Part shown: in pieces, positions 7,556 through 15,947 of the stretch | Layout of the letters: each line of letters begins with the position of its first letter | Numbering within the stretch: the stretch's first letter is position 1 | From: Botrimarina mediterranea | Lineage (GTDB): Bacteria > Planctomycetota > Planctomycetia > Pirellulales > Lacipirellulaceae | Assembly: GCF_007753265.1 (NCBI RefSeq) | Contig: NZ_CP036349.1 | Location: 372,001-436,000, forward strand | Length of the DNA: 64,000 bases | Direction of reading: 5' to 3' | Notes under the pieces: generated by a model | The model's database searches: none | Told to the model about the DNA's origin: nothing | Seen by the model: only the letters and a program-made list of their open reading frames with translations | Made by a program: the position numbers and the translations under genes

Positions 7556-7926
7556 AGCCGGGTCTCCGCGAGGAGGGTTGATAGCTTCCCAGTTAACAAT
7601 ACGTCCAAGGCAACTCGATCGCATCAGCTTTCACCCACTTTTCTCAAGGTGGGATTTTCCCACCGCCCAAGAATGGGCGCCTAGGCTGGCGATGAAGACT
7701 GCTTCAACCCCTTACAGACTTTGCGCTCATTTCAGCTGCGAGGACCGAACGGCGATCGTTGGCCGAGGTACAAAATGTGCCATCCCCGCATCTCCTTTCT
7801 TCACATCCATCACGCACCGGCGCGGTTTCTTTGCGCAGTGGCGATGGTTTGTCGCTGTTGTGCGCTAAAGTACGATAGGGGCAGGCGGTTACGGTTCCTT
7901 CGGTCGCAATTCCAGGGCTTTAAGCG
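7556..7926. other. Divergent intergenic region between the toxin-antitoxin pair and the lysine genes
   Basis: About 370 bases with no credible gene. It should contain the promoter of the toxin-antitoxin pair on minus and of the lysine cluster on plus. GC content is visibly lower than in the flanking genes. No operator repeat was recognised. Confidence 0.45.
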
Positions 7927-8730
7927 ATGGATATCAATCAGTTCTTCGACCGGCTGTGGGACGACTACGTCGCCATGACCCCGCAGGCCAAACGCATCAA
8001 GGCGGCCTTCGAGGAGCGTGGCGAGCGTGTCGTCAACGACCACGTCGCCTTCCGCACCCTGGCCCTTGAGCCGATCCGCCTCAAGTCGCTCGAGCCGCAC
8101 CTCTTGGCCGTCGGCTACACGCCGTACGAGCCCTACGACTTCAAAGACAAGAAGCTCTCTGCTTACGGCTACCTGCCGCCCGAGCAGGAGATGCCACGGG
8201 TGTTCGTCTCCGAGCTGCGCGTGAACGAGTTGTCGCCCGCCGCGGCAAAGATCCTCGAAGGCCTCGCCGCCCAGGTCGATCCGAAGCGAGTCGAGGACCC
8301 GAGCATCCTCTGGGCCGGCCCGCTGTGGGAGCCGATCAGCTATAAGGATTACCAGACCCTCGTCGATGAGAGCGAGTACGCCGCCTGGGTCGCGTCGATC
8401 GGCATCCGCCCGAACCACTTCACGATCGGCGTCAACTACCTGACGCAGACCACGTCGGTCGAAGAGGTGCTGCAAGTCGTCGAGAGCCTGGGCTACCAGG
8501 TCAACGCGTCCGGCGGCCGTGTGAAGGGAACGCCCGAGGTGCTTCTCGAGCAAGGCTCGACGCTGGCCGACCGCATGCCGATCCAGTTCGCCGGCGGTGA
8601 GACGCACGAAGTCCCCACCTGCTACTACGAGTTCGCCAAGCGCTACCCCACCGAATCGGGTGAGCTCTACCCCGGGTTCGTCGCCGCCAGCGCGGACAAG
8701 ATCTTCGAATCGACGGACGCGAAGCGCTAA
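7927..8730 (+). CDS. DUF1338 protein, probable 2-oxoadipate dioxygenase/decarboxylase
   Basis: A 267-residue member of the DUF1338 family, whose characterised member HglS turns 2-oxoadipate into 2-hydroxyglutarate with O2 and Fe(II) in lysine breakdown. Candidate metal ligands are His39 (VNDHVAFRTL), His164 (RPNHFTIG) and Glu235 (CYYEFAKRY), the two-His-one-Glu arrangement of the family. It is shorter than the roughly 460-residue Pseudomonas enzyme but close to the compact form seen in many bacteria. Context is strong support: a lysine 6-dehydrogenase and an aminoadipate-semialdehyde dehydrogenase follow on the same strand. The aminotransferase step between them is not encoded here. Confidence 0.85.
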   Translation: MDINQFFDRLWDDYVAMTPQAKRIKAAFEERGERVVNDHVAFRTLALEPIRLKSLEPHLLAVGYTPYEPYDFKDKKLSAYGYLPPEQEMPRVFVSELRVNELSPAAAKILEGLAAQVDPKRVEDPSILWAGPLWEPISYKDYQTLVDESEYAAWVASIGIRPNHFTIGVNYLTQTTSVEEVLQVVESLGYQVNASGGRVKGTPEVLLEQGSTLADRMPIQFAGGETHEVPTCYYEFAKRYPTESGELYPGFVAASADKIFESTDAKR

Positions 8731-8737
8731 CGCGGTC

Positions 8738-8811
8738 TGACGAAGCTCGAATGACGAACCTGTCGGGGGCAGATAGACCCCTCCGACGGGTTCGTCATTC
8801 GGGCTTCGTCA
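8738..8811. repeat. Palindromic repeat between the first two lysine genes
   Basis: Arms TGACGAAGCTCGAATGACGA (starting 8738) and the near-complement ending 8811 pair over about 22 bases; the centre also pairs (GTCGGGGG with CCCTCCGAC). Confidence 0.7.
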
Positions 8812-8857
8812 TTCGTCATTTAATCCACAAGAGTCCGAACGCCTAAGAGGCTTTCCC

Positions 8858-9982
8858 TTGAGCAAGTATCCCGTCACCATTCTCGGCGCCGGCAAGATTG
8901 GTCGTGGCATCGCGCGGATGTTGCACCTATCGGGCGAGTACGACGTGCTCGTCGGCGACATCTCGCAAGAGGCGTGCGACGCGCTGGTGAAAGAGACCCC
9001 GGGCGTCACCGCCAAGGTGGTCAACGTCACCAACCATGACGATGTCGTGAAGGCGTGCCAGGGCCGCAAGGCGGTGATCTCGGCCTGTTCGTTCGATCAG
9101 AACGAGGGGATCGCCGTCGCGGCGCTAACGGCGGGCGTCAGCTACTTCGACCTCACCGAAGACGTCGCCACGACGCACGCCGTGCGGACCATCGCCAAGC
9201 GCGCCGACGAGGGGCAGATCTTCATGCCCCAGTGCGGCCTGGCGCCGGGCTACATCGGCATCCTCGCCCACAGCCTCTGCCAGGGCTTCGACAAGCTCGA
9301 CCGCGTCAAGATGCGTGTCGGCGCGCTGCCGCTCTACCCGACGAACCATCTCAAGTACAACCTGACTTGGTCGACCGACGGCCTCATCAATGAGTACTGC
9401 AACCCGTGCGAGGCGATCTCGGACGGTAAGCGGATGGACCTCCAGCCGATGGAAGGTCTCGAGCACTTCGCGCTCGACGGCGTTGACTACGAGGCGTTCA
9501 ACACGTCCGGCGGTCTCGGCACGCTCTGCGAAACGCTCGAAGGCCGCGTCAACGAACTCGACTACAAGACGGTCCGCTACGTCGGCCACCGCGAGCTGAT
9601 GATGTTCCTCTTGCACGGACTGCGCTTCTACGACCACCGCGATCTCTTGAAGAAGCTGATGGAAGACGCGATCCCCTGCACCAACCAGGACGTCGTGCTG
9701 ATCTTCAGCACCGTTACCGGCTGGCGAGGCGGCCGCTTCGAGCAAGTCGCCGACGCCCGCAAGGTGTACCACGGCAACGTTCACGGCCTGGAAGCCAGTT
9801 CGATCCAGATCACGACCGCAACGAGCATGTGCTGCGTGGTCGACCTGCACCGTCTCGGCAAGCTCCCGTCGAAGGGTTTCGTGCGGCAAGAAGACGTGTC
9901 GCTCAAGGAGTTCGAAGCAAACCCCTTCGGCGAGCCCTACGCGAAGGCGACGAGCGTCCGCGCGCCGATCGCTTCGACTTGA
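8858..9982 (+). CDS. Probable lysine 6-dehydrogenase (saccharopine dehydrogenase family)
   Basis: A 374-residue NAD(P)-dependent enzyme starting at TTG, with AGAGG just upstream. The Rossmann fold GAGKIGRGIAR lies at residues 9-19. Further blocks are YFDLTEDVA, PQCGLAPGYIGILAHSL, YNLTWSTDGLINEY, EAFNTSGGLGTL and DYKTVRYVGH. These match the single-domain lysine 6-dehydrogenase of Geobacillus closely in order and length (about 385), better than two-domain saccharopine reductases. It would oxidise the epsilon-amino group of L-lysine to give 2-aminoadipate 6-semialdehyde, the substrate of the dehydrogenase encoded next. A saccharopine dehydrogenase role is the alternative. Confidence 0.82.
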   Translation: MSKYPVTILGAGKIGRGIARMLHLSGEYDVLVGDISQEACDALVKETPGVTAKVVNVTNHDDVVKACQGRKAVISACSFDQNEGIAVAALTAGVSYFDLTEDVATTHAVRTIAKRADEGQIFMPQCGLAPGYIGILAHSLCQGFDKLDRVKMRVGALPLYPTNHLKYNLTWSTDGLINEYCNPCEAISDGKRMDLQPMEGLEHFALDGVDYEAFNTSGGLGTLCETLEGRVNELDYKTVRYVGHRELMMFLLHGLRFYDHRDLLKKLMEDAIPCTNQDVVLIFSTVTGWRGGRFEQVADARKVYHGNVHGLEASSIQITTATSMCCVVDLHRLGKLPSKGFVRQEDVSLKEFEANPFGEPYAKATSVRAPIAST

Positions 9983-9990
9983 TAGGATTC

Positions 9991-10063
9991 ACCACGAAGG
10001 AACGAAGGAAGTCACAAGATTTGGCTTCCTGTATTTGCCTTCGTTCCTTTGTTCCTTTGTGGT
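9991..10063. repeat. Palindromic repeat between the second and third lysine genes
   Basis: ACCACGAAGGAACGAAGGAA (from 9991) is near-complementary to the segment ending TTCCTTTGTGGT at 10063. Belongs to the ACCACGAAGG/ACCACGACGG class also seen at 12742-12834. Confidence 0.7.
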
Positions 10064-10104
10064 TCCCAAAATTACAAAACTAGAAGTAATAAACAGGCTA
10101 AACC

Positions 10105-11640
10105 ATGGAACTCCCCACCAACCTGCTCCCCGCCCTGATCGATGGCGTCCGGCCCGGCGTGGCGATTGGCGCTGACTATCAGCTCGGCAGCGGCGCGGCG
10201 TTCGAGCCCCTGTCACCGATCGACGGCGAGCTGACCAGCAAGTGCGGCGCGGCGTCGCCCGCCGACGTGGGCGCCGCGGTGGCGGCGGCGCACGAGGCGT
10301 TCCTCCAGTGGCGCACCGTCCCCGCGCCGGTGCGTGGTCAGCTCGTGCTGCGGATCGGCGAGATGGCCCGCCGGCACAAGGCGGAGCTTGCCAAGCTGAT
10401 CACGCTCGAGGCGGGCAAGATCCCGTCCGAAGCCGAGGGCGAGGTTCAGGAGTGGATCGACGTTTGTGACTTTGCGGTCGGTCTCAGCCGCCAGCTTTAT
10501 GGCCTGTCGATCGCCAGCGAACGACCCGAGCACCAACTCATCGAGCAGTGGCACCCGCTCGGCGTCGTGGGCGTGATCTCGGCGTTCAACTTCCCGAACG
10601 CGGTCTGGGCGTGGAACGCGATGATCGCCCTGGTTTGTGGCGACTCGATCGTCTGGAAGCCGTCAGAGCAGACGCCGCTGATCTCACTGGCCTGTCACGA
10701 GATGGTCGTCCGCGCTGCCGCGACCATGCCCGAGGCGCCCGCCGCGCTGTCGTGTGTCGTCAACGGCGGCGCCGACGTTGGCGCGGCGCTTGCCGCCGAT
10801 AAGCGCGTGCCGCTGGTGTCGGCGACGGGCTCGACGGCGATGGGGCGCAAGGTCGCTGTCGCCGTCGGTCAGCGGCTCGGGCGTTCACTGCTCGAACTCG
10901 GCGGCAACAACGCGATGATCGTCACGCCGACAGCCGACCTCGACCTCGCGGTGCGTGCGATCGTCTTCGCCGCGGTGGGCACCGCCGGCCAGCGCTGCAC
11001 GAGCCTGCGGCGTTTAATCGTTCACTCCTCGATCGTCGACGAGCTAACAACGCGGCTCGAAAAGGCGTACAAGTCGCTGCCGATCGGCGACCCCACGAAG
11101 GAAGGCGTCCTCGTCGGCCCGCTGGTCAGCGAAGCGTCGTTCAACAACATGCAGACCAGCCTCGCCGCCGCCAAGCTCCAAGGGGGCGAGGTCCTCTGTG
11201 GGGGTGACCGCGTCACCGACGCGGTTCCGGCTGGCGGATTCTACGTCACGCCAGCGCTGGTGCGGATGCCTAAGCAGACCGAGGTGATGCTCGACGAGAC
11301 CTTCGCGCCGCTCACCTACATCGTCACCTACGACACGCTCGATGAAGCGATGGCGATTCACAACGGCGTGCCGCAAGGCCTGTCGTCGGCGATCTTCACC
11401 GGCGACATCCGCGAAGCGGGCCGCTTTACCGGCCCCGCCGGCAGCGATTGCGGCATCGCCAACGTCAACATCGGCACCAGCGGCGCCGAGATCGGCGGCG
11501 CCTTCGGCGGCGAGAAGGACACCGGCGGCGGCCGTGAGAGTGGCTCCGACAGCTGGAAGCAGTACATGCGCCGCACGACCACAACGGTCAACTACGGCGC
11601 CGCCCTGCCACTCGCGCAGGGAGTGAAGTTTGACGTTTGA
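10105..11640 (+). CDS. Aldehyde dehydrogenase, probable L-aminoadipate-semialdehyde (piperideine-6-carboxylate) dehydrogenase
   Basis: A 511-residue NAD(P)-dependent ALDH7-type enzyme that would oxidise aminoadipate semialdehyde to 2-aminoadipate. Family features: VISAFNFPNAVWAWN, KPSEQTPL cofactor loop, the general base Glu264 in LLELGGNN, the catalytic nucleophile Cys298 in GQRCTSLRR, and the C-terminal IGGAFGGEKDTGGGRESGSD motif characteristic of ALDH7. Length is normal. It is third in the lysine cluster, after a lysine 6-dehydrogenase whose product it would use. Confidence 0.9.
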   Translation: MELPTNLLPALIDGVRPGVAIGADYQLGSGAAFEPLSPIDGELTSKCGAASPADVGAAVAAAHEAFLQWRTVPAPVRGQLVLRIGEMARRHKAELAKLITLEAGKIPSEAEGEVQEWIDVCDFAVGLSRQLYGLSIASERPEHQLIEQWHPLGVVGVISAFNFPNAVWAWNAMIALVCGDSIVWKPSEQTPLISLACHEMVVRAAATMPEAPAALSCVVNGGADVGAALAADKRVPLVSATGSTAMGRKVAVAVGQRLGRSLLELGGNNAMIVTPTADLDLAVRAIVFAAVGTAGQRCTSLRRLIVHSSIVDELTTRLEKAYKSLPIGDPTKEGVLVGPLVSEASFNNMQTSLAAAKLQGGEVLCGGDRVTDAVPAGGFYVTPALVRMPKQTEVMLDETFAPLTYIVTYDTLDEAMAIHNGVPQGLSSAIFTGDIREAGRFTGPAGSDCGIANVNIGTSGAEIGGAFGGEKDTGGGRESGSDSWKQYMRRTTTTVNYGAALPLAQGVKFDV

Positions 11641-11708
11641 GAGCGACCAGCTGTCAGCGATCAGCTTTCAGCTATCTTGGTGCAGCTGACCGCTGAAAGC
11701 TGACCGCT
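11641..11708. repeat. Short repeat region, AGCTGACCGCTGAAAGCTG type
   Basis: The gap between the aldehyde dehydrogenase and gluQ is filled by inverted copies of AGCTGTCAGCGATCAGC and GCTGACCGCTGAAAGC. Related words occur at 37363-37395 and 41332-41417. Confidence 0.6.
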
Positions 11709-12743
11709 ATGCCAACCACCCGACTCGCCCCGTCGCCGACCGGCGCCCTCCACTTGGGGAACGCGCGGACGTTCTTGGTGAACTGGGCCATCGCGCGGCA
11801 GCGTGGTTGGCGTGTGCTGCTGCGGATTGAGGACCTCGACGGGCCGCGCATCAAAGCGGGCGCCACCGAAGCGGCGATCGATATCTTGCAGTGGCTCGGC
11901 ATGGATTGGGACGAGGGCCCGATCTACCAATCATCCGACCTCATGCCGTACGGGACCGCGCTCACCAAGCTCATTGAAGCGGGCGAGGCGTATCCGTGCC
12001 GTTGCACACGCACCCAGATACTGGCGGCCAGCCTCAGCGCCCCCAACGCGGGCGACCACGAGCTGCGTTATCCGGGAACATGCCGGCCCACAAAATCAGA
12101 CGCCAAAGGCGCTCTGTGGGAGGGGTCTCCCGACCCCGATGACGCGGCCCATCCCGCAACGGCCCGCAGCGCGAAACCGGGGTCGAGAGACCCCTCCCAA
12201 AAAAGTCTCCACGACCCCAGCGTCGCCTGGCGCCTCATCGCACCTGACGAAGAGAGAGCGTTCAACGACGCCTTCCTCGGCCCGCAGCGGTTCAACCCGC
12301 AACTTGAGGTCGGTGATTACCTGGTCGCCACCAAAGGGGGCCAGCCCAGCTACCAGCTCGCCGTCGTCGTCGATGACGCGCGGCAAGGCGTCACGCACGT
12401 CGTCCGCGGCGCCGACCTGGCGCCAAGCACCGCGCGACAGCTTTTGCTCTACGAACGTCTCAAGCTCGGCGCGCCACCTCAGTACCTGCACCTCCCAATC
12501 GTCATCGGCGAAGACGGCCGCCGCCTCGCCAAACGCCACGGCGATACGCGACTGTCACACTACCGCGACCTCGGAACCACGCCCGAACGAGTCGTCGGTT
12601 TGCTTGCCGAATGGAGCGGCATCGGTCCACGTAGCGAGATGACTGCCAAAGAGTTCGCGCAGCGCTTCGACCTTTCACGCCTGTCGCACGAGCAAGTCGT
12701 CTTCACAACCGCCGACGATGCTTGGCTGACGGAAAAGAGTTAA
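11709..12743 (+). CDS. gluQ: Glutamyl-Q tRNA(Asp) synthetase with a repeat-encoded insertion
   Basis: A 344-residue GluRS paralogue that activates glutamate and attaches it to queuosine at the wobble base of tRNA(Asp). The HIGH-type motif is LHLGN (H15), the zinc ligands C97, C99, Y121 and C125 are all present, and a KMSKS-type loop reads RLAKRHGD near residue 272. The usual length is about 300. The excess follows the zinc site: residues 136-164 (LWEGSPDPDDAAHPATARSA and on) are encoded by the palindromic element at 12115-12199. The frame is kept and the catalytic motifs are intact, so the protein is probably functional. GluRS itself is less likely because the anticodon-binding domains are missing. 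Confidence 0.9.
   Translation: MPTTRLAPSPTGALHLGNARTFLVNWAIARQRGWRVLLRIEDLDGPRIKAGATEAAIDILQWLGMDWDEGPIYQSSDLMPYGTALTKLIEAGEAYPCRCTRTQILAASLSAPNAGDHELRYPGTCRPTKSDAKGALWEGSPDPDDAAHPATARSAKPGSRDPSQKSLHDPSVAWRLIAPDEERAFNDAFLGPQRFNPQLEVGDYLVATKGGQPSYQLAVVVDDARQGVTHVVRGADLAPSTARQLLLYERLKLGAPPQYLHLPIVIGEDGRRLAKRHGDTRLSHYRDLGTTPERVVGLLAEWSGIGPRSEMTAKEFAQRFDLSRLSHEQVVFTTADDAWLTEKS
12115..12199. repeat. Palindromic element copy B, inserted in frame inside gluQ
   Basis: About 85 bp from TGTGGGAGGGGTCTCCCGAC to GAGAGACCCCTCCCA. The outer arms match the other copies; the centre is more diverged (GACGCGGCCCATCCCGCAAC), with no stop in the gluQ frame. The flanking coding sequence resumes as normal GluQ on both sides. 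Confidence 0.9.
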
Positions 12744-12834
12744 CCACGACGGACACAAAGAACACGACGGCTCGTCACTGGGACTAGCGTTGTCCCGCTA
12801 GTACGGCCGTCGTGTCCTTCGTGCCCGTTGTGGT
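12742..12834. repeat. Palindromic repeat at the gluQ stop
   Basis: Arms AACCACGACGGACACAAAGA (from 12742) and the near-complement ending GCCCGTTGTGGT at 12834. A nested short hairpin (ACTAGCG with CGCTAGT) lies in the centre. The gluQ TAA overlaps its first bases. A possible bidirectional end between convergent genes. Confidence 0.75.
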
Positions 12835-12918
12835 GCATTTTTTTAACCGGACGCTAAGGCGTGCCGGCTGATGAGCAGCCGCATCGCTATCAGCCGCGGG
12901 GCCTTAGCCCCCGGTTCA

Positions 12919-14100
12919 TTACACACGTAGATAAACCTTATTGCGATCCATCCACCAACAAATCAGCCACAACACGAGGCCCACCGCAAGGTTGCCCACG
13001 AGTAGCGTGAACGTCTCGCCGAAGACCGCGAAGGCATCGGCTCCGAGGTGCGTCGTCAGATTCATCAGCACCCACGACGCCAGCGTCCAGGTCATCACGT
13101 ACATCGCCAGCGGGTTGCGGCCGACCACGCCCGCGGGCCAGGCCCAGCGCCGCACGCCCGCCACATCGATCAGGCCGTAGAGGGCGCCGAGAATCCACAA
13201 GCAAAGCCCGCCTGATGCGAGGGTGAAGCTCGGCGTCCAATTCTTCTTTACCAGTGGGCAGACGCCGCTGAGATCGAGCGCAACGCCTATCCCGATGAGC
13301 ACGGTTCCCCAGCCGAAGTGCCACAGCAGCTTGGCTTGCGCTGTCCGGTCTCTCTTAAGGGTTTGTCCAGCCAATAAGCCCAGCGCCATTGTCGCTAGCG
13401 ATGGTAGGAAGTTCAGCGTGTAGTAACCGCCGTTGTTAATGACGAAGGGCTCACTGCGCGGCGGCAGGTTGAGGAGCCAGCGGTCGATCGCCACCCCGGG
13501 GCCGACGTTCTCGTTCCAGTGCGACCAGAAGCCGGTGAAGTGCGCGACGACGTTGGGGGCATTCGTCGGCACGGGCCAAAGCGCGAACAGCAACCATGAC
13601 ACGACGAGGATCGCGACGATGGCGATCACCTGAACGCGCGGCGTACGAGTCGCCAACCAGAACAGCGGCAGGTATGCCAAGCCGATCTGCGACACCACGT
13701 CTTCCAGCGTCCAGTGCGTCTCGTCGCGGCCGACCGATCGCAGGAAGATTCCCAGCAGCACCAGTAGCAGCGCTCGGACTGCCGCGTGGCGCCAGAGTTC
13801 GGCGTCGCTCGCGCCGCGGCGTTTGCGGGACACGTACGAGTACGGCAGCGACACGCCGACCATGAACATGAACGACGGCTGGATCATGTCCCACAGCGTC
13901 AGTCCGCGCCACACCACGTGCTCGAACTGATCCATCACCGGCCGCAACCAAGGATGAGCGTGAGCAATCGGTTCTTGCCATCCCCAGTTGGGTACGGTGA
14001 AGGCGAGCAGCAGCATCGTCAGCCCGCGATAAACGTCGAGCGACTCCAGCCGCTGCGGCGTCGAGGTGGGGACACTAACGGCGGGCGATACGTTCTCCAT
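12919..14100 (-). CDS. NagX/HGSNAT-like membrane acyltransferase (DUF5009 type)
   Basis: A 393-residue inner-membrane protein with roughly ten hydrophobic segments. The opening RLESLDVYRGLTMLLLAF is the typical start of DUF5009/heparan-alpha-glucosaminide N-acetyltransferase-related proteins, with the conserved SLDVYRGL motif. FMFMVGVSLPYSY, FLRSVGRDETHW and the late GRNPLAMYVMTWTL are also characteristic. Family members are thought to move acetyl groups across the membrane to sugars. No sugar-catabolic genes are adjacent, so the substrate is open. A palindromic element (14133-14219) lies directly upstream of its start. Confidence 0.82.
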   Translation of the reverse strand: MENVSPAVSVPTSTPQRLESLDVYRGLTMLLLAFTVPNWGWQEPIAHAHPWLRPVMDQFEHVVWRGLTLWDMIQPSFMFMVGVSLPYSYVSRKRRGASDAELWRHAAVRALLLVLLGIFLRSVGRDETHWTLEDVVSQIGLAYLPLFWLATRTPRVQVIAIVAILVVSWLLFALWPVPTNAPNVVAHFTGFWSHWNENVGPGVAIDRWLLNLPPRSEPFVINNGGYYTLNFLPSLATMALGLLAGQTLKRDRTAQAKLLWHFGWGTVLIGIGVALDLSGVCPLVKKNWTPSFTLASGGLCLWILGALYGLIDVAGVRRWAWPAGVVGRNPLAMYVMTWTLASWVLMNLTTHLGADAFAVFGETFTLLVGNLAVGLVLWLICWWMDRNKVYLRV

Positions 14101-14132
14101 GCGGAGCAGCGTAACCGATAGGTTCCACCTTT

Positions 14133-14219
14133 TGTGGGAGGGGTCTCCAGACCCCGATGGCGCGCACCATCACGCAACGGCATGGACACCGCAATCGGGG
14201 TCTGGAGACCCCTCCCACA
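14133..14219. repeat. 85-88 bp palindromic element, copy C
   Basis: Starts TGTGGGAGGGGTCTCCAGAC and ends GTCTGGAGACCCCTCCCACA, nearly perfect in its 26 bp arms. Centre in forward orientation (GCGCACCAT, then ATGGACACCG). It lies between two minus-strand genes. Confidence 0.92.
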
Positions 14220-14237
14220 GAGAGCAAAAGCTCTCCG

Positions 14238-15083
14238 TTAGCCATGCAATTCCGCCAACGCCTCCGCTAACGCCCGCACTGTCCCCGGCTGCCCCTCCAA
14301 AAACAATTGCGGCTCGATGTACTCCGCCTCCATCAGCAACGCCGTCCCGCCGTTGTCCACCAGATCGATCCGCGCAAACGTCGTCGCCGGCCCCGCCTCA
14401 ATCGTTTGCTTAGCAGCGTCCAAAACATGCCGCGGCGGCGTTTCGGCGGTGACGATCGCGCCGAACTCGGGCTGCGAACGGATATCGCCCCGCGTCGGCC
14501 GCTTCCGCACCGCGTGCTGGAACTCGCCCGCCACAAAGACCAGCGACCACTCCCCTACGGTCCGAATCGCCGGCACGAGCGGTTGGAATAGCACGTCGTA
14601 AGTCCACGACCGCACGCCGTCTGCGTTGGGCTCCAGGTCATTCAGCGAATGGATCTCTAAGCCCGACGACCCGGCGCCTACCGTCGGCTTGACGACCAGT
14701 TCCTCACAACCGAAGGCAGCGAAGTGCTCCTCAAGCCGACACGCCACGCCCTCCGCAACGAGCACGGTCGGGACCGTCGGCGCCCCCCGCGACTGGAGTT
14801 CGAGCAGATACTTCTTATCGATGTTCCACTCGATCACGTCGAGCGGATTCACCAGCCGCCCCCGTTCGGCGACAGCCCGCCGCCACACAACAAACGCGTC
14901 CCGCTTAGCGATGTAGTTCCAAGTCGAACGAATGACGCAGAGGTCCTCGCTCGCCAGCCGCCAATCGCCGCTGTCCCAAGGCCGAATCGCCGCCGCTTGA
15001 CTCTGCGACGACAGGGCATCGAGCAGCAGGTGGTCTTCGGGGACCCCTGCGGGGTGATCGGAGCAAGTGGCGAGGTAGATCAT
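14238..15083 (-). CDS. ATP-grasp domain protein
   Basis: A 281-residue protein of the ATP-grasp superfamily, which joins a carboxylate to an amine or thiol using ATP. Visible parts: the early RSTWNYIAKRDAF block, the ATP lysine and glycine-rich loop ELVVKPTVGAGSSGLEIH, FQPLVPAIRTVGEWSLVFV, and the metal-binding end segment LLMEAEYIEPQLFL. It resembles the RimK/cycloserine-ligase-like group. The substrate is unknown, and no neighbour suggests a pathway. The N-terminus MIYLATCSDHPAG is short, so the first subdomain may be reduced. Confidence 0.8.
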   Translation of the reverse strand: MIYLATCSDHPAGVPEDHLLLDALSSQSQAAAIRPWDSGDWRLASEDLCVIRSTWNYIAKRDAFVVWRRAVAERGRLVNPLDVIEWNIDKKYLLELQSRGAPTVPTVLVAEGVACRLEEHFAAFGCEELVVKPTVGAGSSGLEIHSLNDLEPNADGVRSWTYDVLFQPLVPAIRTVGEWSLVFVAGEFQHAVRKRPTRGDIRSQPEFGAIVTAETPPRHVLDAAKQTIEAGPATTFARIDLVDNGGTALLMEAEYIEPQLFLEGQPGTVRALAEALAELHG

Positions 15084-15143
15084 GGGTTCGGATCGTAACC
15101 GACGCTCGCTTCAGGGCGCCATGCTCACGACTCACCGTGCACA

Positions 15144-15947
15144 CTAGTGAGGGATGCAGCGAACATACGAGGTCGTTGCTGACACGAGTGGGCGCCTCGC
15201 GTATGCCGTAACCAATATTCCCCACATAAGTAATGAGAACGAATTTGGTTCTGGGATAGACGAAAATTTTTGCAGGCCGAATCGACCCACTGCTTGGAAC
15301 GGGTGTGGCAGACCATTCACTAGAACGCGTACGTTCTGCAGGGTGGCTCCCTCAGAGAAGTCAACACGCCCCGTAGCGCCCTCGTCGATACGGGCGATGA
15401 GGCGAGAACCGACGTACGTGATGCCGCTTTGATCCACGGGAAAGGTCGTTGTGATTACTTCATCCACGACGCCGGCAGAACCGAATTCTGCTAGCTGTTG
15501 ATAATGGTGACTTGATGGACTCGCGCCGCGTCCAGGAACAAATCGCATCCCGAAGTTCGCCGACCCATTCCCTTCAATTACTCCCCGTACTCTCCAAGTG
15601 AACTCGACCATGTGTTCAACTCCCGGATCATAAGGCCATGGGATCGGGGGAAGGCCGTTGAACTCCAGCAAATCCCCGGCCTCTGCCAGTGCGAGCACGC
15701 CTCCCAGTGGGTCGGCTTTCTCAGCTGATGCTATTAGCTTGTTGGCGTTTGCTAATGCTGAAACGTGAGGGAGGCTCTCAGAGATTTCAGGCAGCCCCTC
15801 GAACCTCGTTACTTGCCCCGTGGTTTGATTGACGTCGCGCACCAAGACCTGAAGGGCGCTGAGTTGCGACTGTGCTTCACACGTCTCGACGAATCCCAAG
15901 GCAAGGACAAGTAGAACCCAGACACTGGCGATACGGTCCTTTCTCAT
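15144..15947 (-). CDS. Secreted PEP-CTERM protein of unknown function
   Basis: A 267-residue exported protein. A signal peptide spans about residues 1-25 (ending CEAQ). The C-terminal sorting region has PEP at 232-234, a hydrophobic stretch 236-250 and an Arg pair at 251-252, so an exosortase system elsewhere should process it. Unusually, 15 residues follow the arginines (PLVSATTSYVRCIPH), where most such proteins stop within a few. The body has no domain I recognise; TYVGSRLIARIDEG suggests beta structure. Base composition is less GC-rich than its neighbours, which might mark recent acquisition. Confidence 0.75.
   Translation of the reverse strand: MRKDRIASVWVLLVLALGFVETCEAQSQLSALQVLVRDVNQTTGQVTRFEGLPEISESLPHVSALANANKLIASAEKADPLGGVLALAEAGDLLEFNGLPPIPWPYDPGVEHMVEFTWRVRGVIEGNGSANFGMRFVPGRGASPSSHHYQQLAEFGSAGVVDEVITTTFPVDQSGITYVGSRLIARIDEGATGRVDFSEGATLQNVRVLVNGLPHPFQAVGRFGLQKFSSIPEPNSFSLLMWGILVTAYARRPLVSATTSYVRCIPH

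Noticed and set aside
7721-7978. Short plus-strand frame overlapping the start of the DUF1338 gene
   Set aside because: Cys/Arg-rich, no motif, and the DUF1338 gene's own start and family match are clear.
14066-14413. Open frame through palindromic element C that translates to LWEGSPDPDG
   Set aside because: The same peptide appears wherever the element is read in this frame, including non-coding copies. Only in gluQ does it lie inside a real gene.
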